From positions 1 through 17,743 of the forward strand of contig JAJZWN010000021.1 in assembly GCA_021846695.1 (NCBI GenBank): a DNA stretch of 17,743 nt. Direction: 5' to 3'. Each line of letters begins with the position of its first letter. The first letter of the stretch is position 1. Source of the stretch: Thermoplasmata archaeon (lineage in GTDB: Archaea > Thermoplasmatota > Thermoplasmata > Thermoplasmatales > Thermoplasmataceae). The notes beneath the pieces were generated by a model, which was given only the letters and a program-made list of their open reading frames with translations, ran no database searches and was not told the origin of the DNA. Positions 7,396-13,935 of the stretch are shown in pieces. Both the position numbers and the translations under genes were made by a program.

Positions 7396-7466
7396 TTTAT
7401 AAACTTAATATATACACAATAGAAAGTTCTGGTGATTTTTAACAGGAGCATTAAATCAGAATAGAA

Positions 7467-7551
7467 TGCGGAGAGTGGGATTTGAACCCACGAATCCCTG
7501 CGGAAATGGACCCTGAATCCATCGCCTTTGTCCTAGCTCGGCAATCTCCGC
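7467..7551 (-). tRNA. tRNA-Leu (anticodon CAG), overlapping the upstream CDS
   Basis: On the minus strand the acceptor stem is GCGGAGA/TCTCCGC with discriminator A (7467). The D stem is GCC/GGC, the anticodon stem ATGGA/TCCAT encloses loop TTCAGGG (anticodon CAG, leucine codon CTG), a long class II variable arm follows, and the T stem GTGGG/CCCAC encloses TTCAAAT. The long variable arm fits Leu. CCA is not encoded. The first 19 nt overlap the 3' end of the alkyltransferase/endonuclease V gene on the same strand, and that gene's TAG stop lies in the D loop. It converges on tRNA-Pro across 71 nt. Confidence 0.95.
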
Positions 7552-8447
7552 TTCCTCATAGCCACAGTTTCATTATGGACCATTTTCAGGATAGCTGGAT
7601 ATTTATTTTTTCCTAATAACTTTATCTTTTTTATGCTTGATTCGAGGCTTATCATATTGCCCGGACTTACTATTGTATGCTTATTTATTGCATACCCTAG
7701 TTTTTCATTATTGTAAACTACATATCCCGTATCATCAATTTTTCCCATCAGAAGCGATTTTGCTACCCCAATTGTAGCCCTGCCAAGCACAACGCCGGCA
7801 AATGTTGCCAATCCACACTTTCTGGGGTGTAGCAATCCATTTGCATCAATCAACAGCAATCCATCAACATTCACGGAAAGCTTTTCAATAAACGGGCTTT
7901 CTCTGTATCCCAGATAACCGGGTATGTATGGGAAATTAACCTTCATTTCCAGATTTTTTACCATGTATTCACCGGAATTATAGTATACAAGTGCACCGTA
8001 ACCTGTACGCCCTTCATATGATACGTCTATAGCAGCATAATTTTCTTCATCCCGATCCCCGGCAAAATCGGCCATTGAAGCTATTTTTTCCTGCTCCTCC
8101 TGTAATTTTGCCAGCGGGTAATCTGTTTTAAAATCTGAAAAAAACCGTTCATTAAAATTTTCAACCATTCCATTGGAAATTATAATTCCATCCTTTCTCA
8201 AACGCCTGGCTTTTTCTTCTACCCCCAAAGCATATTTTCCCATTCTTCTGTCTGTGTGTACAACCTTGTAGCATGGTATCCTATCAGGGTCTTCATTTAT
8301 TGACAGCATATATCCAACTGCCCTTGCCGCCCTGATATCTCCAAGAGCTTTTGCAAGTTCCCCATAGGTCGTTATATAACCTTCAGGTATCTGCTTAACA
8401 AGGCTATAGAAATAATCATAGAGGTTAATATGTGTATAATTCATCAA
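7533..8447 (-). CDS. Fused O6-alkylguanine-DNA alkyltransferase and endonuclease V
   Basis: Two DNA repair activities in one 304-residue chain. Residues about 8-92 are the DNA-binding/active-site domain of an O6-alkylguanine-DNA alkyltransferase: GYITTYGELAKALG, the arginine-finger segment ARAVGYML (Arg42) and the acceptor cysteine in IPCYKVVH (Cys59). Residues about 105-300 are endonuclease V, which nicks near deaminated bases such as hypoxanthine: Asp141 (AAIDVSYEG), Glu183 (YLGYRESP), Asp201 in LIDANGLLHPRKCGLA, then TIGVAKSLL. The usual PCHRV is PCYKV here, so the His of the Cys-His-Glu relay is replaced by Tyr. The alkyltransferase N-terminal lobe is absent. I recall a bifunctional protein of this architecture from Ferroplasma acidarmanus. 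Start may be Met1 (8447) or Met2 (8444); TATA spacing slightly favours the second. The stop lies inside tRNA-Leu. Confidence 0.93.
   Translation of the reverse strand: MMNYTHINLYDYFYSLVKQIPEGYITTYGELAKALGDIRAARAVGYMLSINEDPDRIPCYKVVHTDRRMGKYALGVEEKARRLRKDGIIISNGMVENFNERFFSDFKTDYPLAKLQEEQEKIASMADFAGDRDEENYAAIDVSYEGRTGYGALVYYNSGEYMVKNLEMKVNFPYIPGYLGYRESPFIEKLSVNVDGLLLIDANGLLHPRKCGLATFAGVVLGRATIGVAKSLLMGKIDDTGYVVYNNEKLGYAINKHTIVSPGNMISLESSIKKIKLLGKNKYPAILKMVHNETVAMRKRRLPS
7599..7608 (-). promoter_or_regulatory. Possible internal promoter for tRNA-Leu
   Basis: Within the repair gene the minus strand reads AAATAAATAT, preceded by an A-rich stretch resembling a BRE, about 50 nt before the tRNA-Leu 5' end. 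This would give a leader of about 25 nt. The tRNA could instead be cut from the repair gene mRNA. Confidence 0.25.
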
Positions 8448-8463
8448 AAACTATACGCAATTA

Positions 8464-8475
8464 CCATATATTATT
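8464..8475 (-). promoter_or_regulatory. TATA-like box for the alkyltransferase/endonuclease V gene
   Basis: The minus strand reads AATAATATATGG, centred about 22 nt before Met1 and 25 nt before Met2. It overlaps the edge of a 15-bp palindrome. Confidence 0.45.
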
Positions 8476-8505
8476 ATTCAGAATAATTTTATTCATTTTA
8501 TGAAT
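8473..8505. promoter_or_regulatory. Two adjacent 15-bp palindromes in a divergent promoter region
   Basis: ATTATTC-A-GAATAAT (8473-8487) and ATTCAT-TTT-ATGAAT (8491-8505) are both perfect inverted repeats with centres 18 bp apart. They sit between the TATA-like boxes of the repair gene and the exporter. They may be operator sites for a dimeric regulator, which is not encoded next to them. Confidence 0.35.
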
Positions 8506-8520
8506 CATTTACTCATAAAC

Positions 8521-8532
8521 TTTAAATTTTAT
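8521..8532 (+). promoter_or_regulatory. TATA-like box for the RND exporter
   Basis: TTTAAATTTTAT is centred about 24-25 nt before the ATG at 8550, with no ribosome-binding motif between them. Confidence 0.5.
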
Positions 8533-8549
8533 CATTTAATACACCACCA

Positions 8550-11285
8550 ATGTTCGAGTCATTCTTTTATAAGGTTGGCAGATATGTCAAGAAAAATAAG
8601 AAAAAAGTACTGGTATTCTGGATAATATTGTTCCTGCTTATGGCATATCCGGCAACCCTTATATTCAGTGATACTTCATATAACCTTACCAATTCCCTGG
8701 TTACAAAAAATTCCCAGTCAAGTAAGGCAAATGATATACTGAGTGCACAATTTAATGGTAGTTCGTCCGATCCATCCATAATTATTGTTTCAAATAATAC
8801 TCCCATAGATAACCTTACAATAAGCAGAGATATGATGGCATTCCAGCATTCTATGGATTCATATTTAAAAAGCATAAATGTGGGGTATAATAGTACTACA
8901 AGTATTTTTACAGTTGAAAATAAAACTTTGATGAGTTATTCAAATAGTACTTATAAGCTGGAAACTGGTACAAGATTCATGATAGAATATACATTATCGA
9001 ATCTATCTAAGAACAATAATGTAACCATGGCTGCTGAGAATATTACGCAAACCTCTCCCTACAATTCAACCTTTAAAGACTTACTTTTTGAATTAAATTT
9101 CACAACTCCTAATGAAATCTACGGTTTTGTGGATAAAATTTATCATAATATGGCATCCTTTCAAAGTAAACCCTACATGGAAAGTTACGTTGTAAGCCTT
9201 GTAAATAGTTCCCAGATATATTTAATAAATAACGCAAAACCTTTAGCCAACCCGCTTATACAGATCAACTCGCCCTATTACAGTAATTATTTATACTCAT
9301 TATACAACAATTCAGGTAAGAATTACAATGCGTTTGTTAGTAATATAATTAACAATACAACATACAACAAATTTCCGGTATTGCCGTCCAGCTATGCCTC
9401 CTCATCTCTGATGAACCAGAAAAATTCAACACTGATAATGATATTTTCCTATAAGACCAATATTACAGCCGCACAGCAGTCACACATAAATTCAATTGAA
9501 AAGACATATAGTTCCAAAATATCATCGAGTTCATTTTATCTCGCAGGATCTACAGTAGCCAATAATCAGCTGGCCAGTGAATCATTGCATGGCATGGTTG
9601 TGGCTTTAATAATAGGAATAATTGTTTCAATAATAATTGTAGGGTTGTTTTTCAGGTCTCCTGTTACAGCTTTCCTTCCATTCATGATATTTGTTTTTTC
9701 GGCAGTAATATCAGCTGGAATTAACGGGCTGCTATACAAATATATTTTCCACACAAGCATATCTTTCATAACGCCCACTTTGCTTTTAATACTAATCCTG
9801 GGTATAGCTTCAGATTATTCCGTGTATATTCTTTCCAGATTTCGATCAGAATTGAGGGCAAAAAACAAAGATGCAATACCTGAATCTGCAAAATGGGCCG
9901 GGCATGCAGTATTTACTTCGGGCACAACTGTTGCACTTTCGTACATTATATTATGGATATCAAATATACCGATATTCAGTGATGCAGGGCTTACCAATGC
10001 CATAGCTGCTGTGGTTACGATAATTATTGCAAACACATTGTTAATTGCAATACTTGCACAGTGGGGAAAGAAAACTTACTGGCCTGCAAAAATTAAAGAA
10101 AACCAGAAACTTCCATTTGAAAAATCAATGGAAAAAGTTGCACATGTTGCTTTAAATAACAGGAAAAAAATCATAGTAATATTTGTTATAGTGGCACTTG
10201 GAGCACTGTTCCTGTATTCCACAACACCAACAAACATGGATGTTTTTGAACTGATTCCTGCAAGCAGTGGTGTCCAGGCAACAAGCGTAATTAACAGTTC
10301 CCTGGGATATGACCTGTTTGACCCTGCATACGTAATGGTAAATTTCACATCACCAATTATGACTGTAAATAATACAACCGGGGCTATTACTTTTAATAGT
10401 ACAGAGTATAATCAAACCCTTGCAATGGAGGATAAACTTGCGGCTTCGCCTTATGTCCACAGCATTTCAGGGCCCGGATATCCATATGAAAAGAAGGTCA
10501 ATTACACGGATCTTGTATCTTCACTAGTTTATAGCAGTCAGTATCTAAATCAAACTGCCACATATATAGGGCATAACCACAAATCTGTTGAAATTGTAGT
10601 GTACCTTTCAAACGTGGCCTGGAGCAATCCTTCAACGAACTATGTAAATAAAATGCCCTCAATAGTCAACGGTTCAGGCAACTATACTGCTTATGTTGGC
10701 GGAACTACAGAATATCTGAACAATGCATATTCTTTCACATCCCATTCTTTCAATAATATGGTTCCATTGCTTGGAATTACAATATTTATCATTCTGCTGA
10801 TACAGCTTGCATCTGCATTGACTCCAGTAAGGCTTATCCTTATGGTTATGGCTGCTGTTATGCTGGCACTGTCGCTTACATACATTATCTTCTATTACCT
10901 GCTTCACCTGCCTGTTATTATATTCCTTCCGTTATTTGTATTCATCACCCTGTTAGCCGTAGGGCTGGATTATGATATTTTCATGATCACCAAAGTTCAG
11001 GAAAACATCTCAAAGGGGATGAATACAGCAGAGGCTGTTAAGGATTCCATAGTGGAAAATGGCGGTGTCATAATTACACTGGGCTTACTGTTATTTGCAA
11101 CATTCGGTGCATTATATTTCAGTGGATTGGGCATAATAGAAGAAATAGGAGTCGGGCTTGCCCTGGGTGTTCTGATAGATACCTTCGTAAGCTGGATGTT
11201 TTTTGTCCCTGCGATTATGACAGTAATGGATAAATATAACTGGTGGCCATCAAGGATCGGAAAGGACCTGCCTAAGGAAAAATAA
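8550..11285 (+). CDS. RND superfamily (MMPL-type) exporter
   Basis: Large membrane transporter of 911 residues with the duplicated RND plan. Helix 1 (about 19-41) is followed by an outer domain (about 42-345), helices 2-6 (about 346-505), a cytoplasmic linker, helix 7 (about 537-556), a second outer domain (about 557-740) and helices 8-12 (about 741-893). Each half carries the proton-relay type motif of the MMPL branch: ASDYSVYILSRFRSE around Asp422 and GLDYDIFMITK around Asp807. The substrate could be lipids, drugs or other hydrophobic compounds and cannot be deduced. The outer domains hold more than 20 N-X-S/T sequons. The start at 8550 fits the TATA-like box and gives a basic N-terminus before helix 1. 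Divergent from the repair gene with possible operators between; a 74-residue ORF follows 25 nt downstream. Confidence 0.9.
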   Translation: MFESFFYKVGRYVKKNKKKVLVFWIILFLLMAYPATLIFSDTSYNLTNSLVTKNSQSSKANDILSAQFNGSSSDPSIIIVSNNTPIDNLTISRDMMAFQHSMDSYLKSINVGYNSTTSIFTVENKTLMSYSNSTYKLETGTRFMIEYTLSNLSKNNNVTMAAENITQTSPYNSTFKDLLFELNFTTPNEIYGFVDKIYHNMASFQSKPYMESYVVSLVNSSQIYLINNAKPLANPLIQINSPYYSNYLYSLYNNSGKNYNAFVSNIINNTTYNKFPVLPSSYASSSLMNQKNSTLIMIFSYKTNITAAQQSHINSIEKTYSSKISSSSFYLAGSTVANNQLASESLHGMVVALIIGIIVSIIIVGLFFRSPVTAFLPFMIFVFSAVISAGINGLLYKYIFHTSISFITPTLLLILILGIASDYSVYILSRFRSELRAKNKDAIPESAKWAGHAVFTSGTTVALSYIILWISNIPIFSDAGLTNAIAAVVTIIIANTLLIAILAQWGKKTYWPAKIKENQKLPFEKSMEKVAHVALNNRKKIIVIFVIVALGALFLYSTTPTNMDVFELIPASSGVQATSVINSSLGYDLFDPAYVMVNFTSPIMTVNNTTGAITFNSTEYNQTLAMEDKLAASPYVHSISGPGYPYEKKVNYTDLVSSLVYSSQYLNQTATYIGHNHKSVEIVVYLSNVAWSNPSTNYVNKMPSIVNGSGNYTAYVGGTTEYLNNAYSFTSHSFNNMVPLLGITIFIILLIQLASALTPVRLILMVMAAVMLALSLTYIIFYYLLHLPVIIFLPLFVFITLLAVGLDYDIFMITKVQENISKGMNTAEAVKDSIVENGGVIITLGLLLFATFGALYFSGLGIIEEIGVGLALGVLIDTFVSWMFFVPAIMTVMDKYNWWPSRIGKDLPKEK

Positions 11286-11290
11286 TTATA
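11283..11290 (+). promoter_or_regulatory. TATA-like box before the 74-residue protein
   Basis: TAATTATA overlaps the exporter stop codon and is centred about 24 nt before the ATG at 11311, so the small gene may be transcribed on its own. Confidence 0.35.
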
Positions 11291-11310
11291 CGTTGCGGCA
11301 CTAAGGTGAT

Positions 11311-11535
11311 ATGAAGACATTCCTTAAGGTGATATTCAACAGTGAGGGTACAAAGCCCAGTGAAATAGTAGGTAGATTAAGGTCTCTTGGTTTCTCGCTT
11401 ATAAAAGGTGAACAGGATATGGTTTACGAGTGGCCTGATTCAGCAACAGCCGACGATGCAATATGGTTTGCGGACAAAATACAGGCAACACTGCAGGGCT
11501 TTAACGTTTACTTTGAAATCGAAACTCTGGATTAA
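11311..11535 (+). CDS. Small conserved-looking protein, function unknown
   Basis: I cannot name this family. The 74-residue acidic product starts MKTFLKVIFNSEG and alternates predicted strand, helix, strand, helix, strand: about 2-9, 15-26 (PSEIVGRLRSLG), 37-41 (DMVYEW), 47-62 (helix with ADDAIWFADKI) and 65-72 (FNVYFEIET). This suggests a compact ferredoxin-like alpha/beta fold with no cysteines, membrane segment or catalytic motif. GGTGAT abuts the ATG, too close for an ideal Shine-Dalgarno site, and a TATA-like box lies about 24 nt upstream. It follows the RND exporter by 25 nt and is convergent with the RNase P protein gene 15 nt away, so either neighbour or neither could be a partner. 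Confidence 0.72.
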   Translation: MKTFLKVIFNSEGTKPSEIVGRLRSLGFSLIKGEQDMVYEWPDSATADDAIWFADKIQATLQGFNVYFEIETLD

Positions 11536-11550
11536 AAATTCTGCATCTTT

Positions 11551-11832
11551 CTATTTCTTAAACGGAATCCTCCTTATTTCACCACAGTAGGGGCAGCGGA
11601 CCTGTACCATTTTATTTTTCAATTTGATTCCAGGGTTCTTATATGGCGTTTTGCAATGCTTGCAGTAAGAATGTTTTATGGAAGTATTTACCGAAATATT
11701 CATTCTCATCCCTATTTTCTCCATTAATCTTATATATCTTCTTGCCAGTGCAATGTTTTCTGTATTCTCTGCTTCATTGAAAAGTGTCTGCATCCGTTCC
11801 TTTGATATGTTTATAAGTACCCGGTCTTTCAT
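11551..11832 (-). CDS. rnp4: RNase P protein component 4 (Rpp21/Rpr2 family)
   Basis: Protein subunit of archaeal RNase P, which removes 5' leaders from precursor tRNAs; this subunit pairs with Rpp29. The 93-residue product has the two-part family plan. Residues about 10-42 are N-terminal helices with ERMQTLF and the diagnostic ALARRYIRLMEKIGMRMN. The C-terminal zinc ribbon uses Cys57-x-x-Cys60 and Cys80-x-x-Cys83, ending in a basic RRIPFKK tail. Length is slightly short for archaeal members (around 95-120). The ATG ends at 11832, about 26 nt after a minus-strand TATA-like box. It is divergent from the HAD phosphatase across 39 bp. Confidence 0.92.
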   Translation of the reverse strand: MKDRVLINISKERMQTLFNEAENTENIALARRYIRLMEKIGMRMNISVNTSIKHSYCKHCKTPYKNPGIKLKNKMVQVRCPYCGEIRRIPFKK

Positions 11833-11841
11833 TTCTATAAA

Positions 11842-11851
11842 TATTTATTAA
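11842..11851 (+). promoter_or_regulatory. TATA-like box for the HAD phosphatase
   Basis: TATTTATTAA is centred about 26 nt before the ATG at 11872. It lies next to the oppositely directed box of the RNase P protein gene. Confidence 0.5.
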
Positions 11852-11854
11852 TCT

Positions 11855-11863
11855 TATAAATAT
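11855..11863 (-). promoter_or_regulatory. TATA-like box for the RNase P protein gene
   Basis: The minus strand reads ATTTATAAG, centred about 27 nt before the ATG ending at 11832, consistent with leaderless transcription. Confidence 0.5.
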
Positions 11864-11871
11864 TGCCGTTT

Positions 11872-12543
11872 ATGATTAAAATTATGGCGCTTGATGTGGA
11901 TGGGACTATAACGGACCAGAACCGCATTATATGCCCGGAAGCGATAACCAGCATAAAGAAGGGCATAGAAAGCGGATTGCAAATATCACTGATCAGTGGC
12001 AATGTTATACCGGTAATGTACGGATTGAAAACATTTCTTGGCATCAACGCCCCGGTATTCGGTGAAAATGGCGGCATAATGTATTATAATGGTTCAATAG
12101 AGAAATTTTTTGACAAAACAAAGCCATTAGAATTCCTTGAATACATATCCAGCAGGTCATTAGCCACTCCATATTTCACAAACCAGTGGCGGGAAACATC
12201 TGCTGCATTTTCAATGGACCCGGGAAATGAAGCCATTGTATCTAAAGAAGCAGAAAAATGGAATCTGGAAATTGTAAATAGCAAGTTTACCTGGCATATA
12301 ATGAATCCCGGTCAGAACAAAGGGTATGCAGTGGAAATTTTAAAGAAAATGTTTAACGCTAACTGGGATGAAATTCTGGTTGTCGGTGATTCTGATAATG
12401 ATAATGCCATGTTCACCCTTCCTGTTAAAAAGGCATGCCCGGATAATGCAACAGATTCTTTAAAATCTATTAGCGATTATGTATCCCCCGAATCATATGG
12501 GTATGAAATAGGCGATGTAATGGCAAAATTCAATATTATCTGA
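11872..12543 (+). CDS. HAD-family phosphatase, probable phosphoglycolate phosphatase
   Basis: Mg-dependent HAD phosphatase of 223 residues, subclass with the C2B-type cap (Cof-like). Motif I is ALDVDGTIT with nucleophile Asp8 and acid/base Asp10, motif II is the Ser in LISGN, motif III Lys lies in GQNKGYAVEIL, and motif IV is VVGDSDNDNAMF. Overall size and wording closely resemble the Thermoplasma acidophilum enzyme known as a phosphoglycolate phosphatase, so hydrolysis of 2-phosphoglycolate is the best guess. Related archaeal enzymes with similar motifs can have other sugar-phosphate substrates. The TTG at 11863 is in frame, but the ATG at 11872 fits the TATA spacing and starts directly at the MIKIMALDVDGT strand. 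Confidence 0.88.
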   Translation: MIKIMALDVDGTITDQNRIICPEAITSIKKGIESGLQISLISGNVIPVMYGLKTFLGINAPVFGENGGIMYYNGSIEKFFDKTKPLEFLEYISSRSLATPYFTNQWRETSAAFSMDPGNEAIVSKEAEKWNLEIVNSKFTWHIMNPGQNKGYAVEILKKMFNANWDEILVVGDSDNDNAMFTLPVKKACPDNATDSLKSISDYVSPESYGYEIGDVMAKFNII

Positions 12544-12600
12544 TATGGAATAAAAGGCGTTTAACCCATTATCTATGCTGCATTCAACCAGACAGGAAAT

Positions 12601-12612
12601 ATTTATATAAAT
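12601..12612. promoter_or_regulatory. Orphan TATA-like palindrome between convergent genes
   Basis: ATTTATATAAAT is perfectly self-complementary and lies between the convergent stops of the phosphatase (12543) and dihydroorotase (12619). It does not precede any gene; transcription from it would run antisense into either 3' end. Confidence 0.25.
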
Positions 12613-12618
12613 CCAGCC

Positions 12619-13857
12619 TTAGGATTTGTCCACGGCAGGTTTTATATATTTTCCCATCCTATCCGCTACCAGTTCACCATTATCTATAACTGTTTCACCA
12701 CGCATAACTACAGTTGACGGGAAAATGCCATTAAATCCATTAAATGGCGACCCCGGATTTTTTGAGTGGAGCCTGTAATCATTTATCCTTTCCATGCTAG
12801 AAAAATCAATTGACATGAAATCAGCATAATTGCCCTTTTTTATTTCTCCCTTTTTGAGATTAAACAGCAGGGCCGGATTCAATATGCATGTTTTATAAAA
12901 TATATCGAATGGCAGTATCTTTTTCTGTACAAGGGCTAGCATAAGCGGAATCCTGGTTTCAACACCGATTATCCCGGCTTTAGAATATTCAAAATCAACC
13001 TTGTCATTCTGTATGTGCGGTGCATGGTCTGAGGAAACAATGTTAAATTTTCCAGAGATTAAGCCATTCAGGAGTTCTTTCTGTGTTTCCCTTGATCTCA
13101 GCGGCGGATTTACCTTCCCATATGCCCCTAGAGGCATATCATAATTGAGAAGAAGGTGGTGTGGTGTTACTTCCTTAACATAAGCTGTGGTGAAATCATG
13201 GGTCAGATGTGTAATAACGCCCTTAGAAAATTTCATGTTCCCTGCTTTGTCTATTGCAAGGTCTTCACATTCTGGGGGCCTTGTGGCTGAATATTCTTTC
13301 AGGTTCTTTGCTATCCCGGAATGTTTTTCCAGGCATTTTCCATCTTCAGCATGAAACAGCACTGGAATATTCATATTATTTATCTTCTGTATTCCTTTCT
13401 CCGTAAAATCAACAGTACCGGGGGCATTTGTTGTTTCGCCCATGTAGATTTTTATCCCTGAAGATTCACTGCTTATAATATCTGCATTGGTGCCCGTAAA
13501 CATGGAATACAATCCAAAGTCGCAGAAGGCCTTTCTTCTTACTATGGCAAGCTTGTCACTATAAGCTGCATAATTATCTATTTTCCTTCTGTTGTTTGGC
13601 ATATCAAAAATAGTGGTTGTCCCACCAAATAAAGCTGAAATGCTTCCGGTCGAAAAGTCTTCCTTTTCTGTTTCCCCGGGGTCTCTGAAATGTACATGCG
13701 TATCTGTTCCGGCAGGAATAATAGCATTCTTCAGAATCTTTCTTTCATGGTTTATATGTTTTTTAATATCTGTTATTATTCCACTCTCAACACCAATGTC
13801 CAGTTCCTGAAAGGAACCCTGGAAAAAAAATTTGCCGGAAAATACATTATCATACAT
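12619..13857 (-). CDS. pyrC: Dihydroorotase
   Basis: Third enzyme of de novo pyrimidine synthesis, closing N-carbamoyl-aspartate to dihydroorotate; a zinc amidohydrolase. The 412-residue protein shows the metal and substrate motifs of the class I enzymes: DTHVHFRDPG (52-61, His54 and His56 as ligands), GGTTTIFDMPN (79-88), the lysine expected to be carboxylated in GIKIYMGET (Lys136), FHAED (His169), RPPECE, TPHHLLLN and SSDHAPH (Asp277). The presence of the HFRDPG, carboxyl-lysine and SSDHAPH set argues for dihydroorotase over hydantoinase or allantoinase. The start at 13857 gives a normal N-terminal beta-sandwich. No other pyr genes are in the window. The promoter carries interlocked inverted repeats over its TATA-like box. 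Confidence 0.94.
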   Translation of the reverse strand: MYDNVFSGKFFFQGSFQELDIGVESGIITDIKKHINHERKILKNAIIPAGTDTHVHFRDPGETEKEDFSTGSISALFGGTTTIFDMPNNRRKIDNYAAYSDKLAIVRRKAFCDFGLYSMFTGTNADIISSESSGIKIYMGETTNAPGTVDFTEKGIQKINNMNIPVLFHAEDGKCLEKHSGIAKNLKEYSATRPPECEDLAIDKAGNMKFSKGVITHLTHDFTTAYVKEVTPHHLLLNYDMPLGAYGKVNPPLRSRETQKELLNGLISGKFNIVSSDHAPHIQNDKVDFEYSKAGIIGVETRIPLMLALVQKKILPFDIFYKTCILNPALLFNLKKGEIKKGNYADFMSIDFSSMERINDYRLHSKNPGSPFNGFNGIFPSTVVMRGETVIDNGELVADRMGKYIKPAVDKS

Positions 13858-13870
13858 AGGAAGGTATAAT

Positions 13871-13900
13871 TGGCAAATTAAAATAGATTGCCATTTTAAT
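13871..13900. promoter_or_regulatory. Interlocked inverted repeats at the pyrC/pepQ divergent promoter
   Basis: TGGCAA-N11-TTGCCA (13871-13893) and ATTAAAAT-N8-ATTTTAAT (13877-13900) interlock within 30 bp. The first covers the pyrC TATA-like box (minus strand TATTTTAATTT, 13876-13886). A protein bound here would block pyrC transcription and could also affect pepQ, whose TATA-like box follows at 13909-13918. Confidence 0.38.
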
Positions 13901-13908
13901 CGAAATTG

Positions 13909-13918
13909 TTATATTAAT
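13909..13918 (+). promoter_or_regulatory. TATA-like box for pepQ-priL
   Basis: TTATATTAAT is centred about 22-23 nt before the ATG at 13936. Confidence 0.45.
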
Positions 13919-13935
13919 AAATAAAATGGGCAACA

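Noticed and set aside
7396..7466. Spacer between convergent tRNAs examined for a C/D-box or other small RNA
   Set aside because: No C box (RTGATGA) with matching D box (CTGA), and no stable long hairpin found by eye.
10674..11320. Several minus-strand frames of 64-107 codons
   Set aside because: Complement of the RND exporter, whose helices and motifs are intact on the other strand.
11302..11335. Repeated 11-mer TAAGGTGATAT (11302-11312 and 11325-11335)
   Set aside because: The second copy is within the coding sequence and is not followed by a start codon; probably coincidence.
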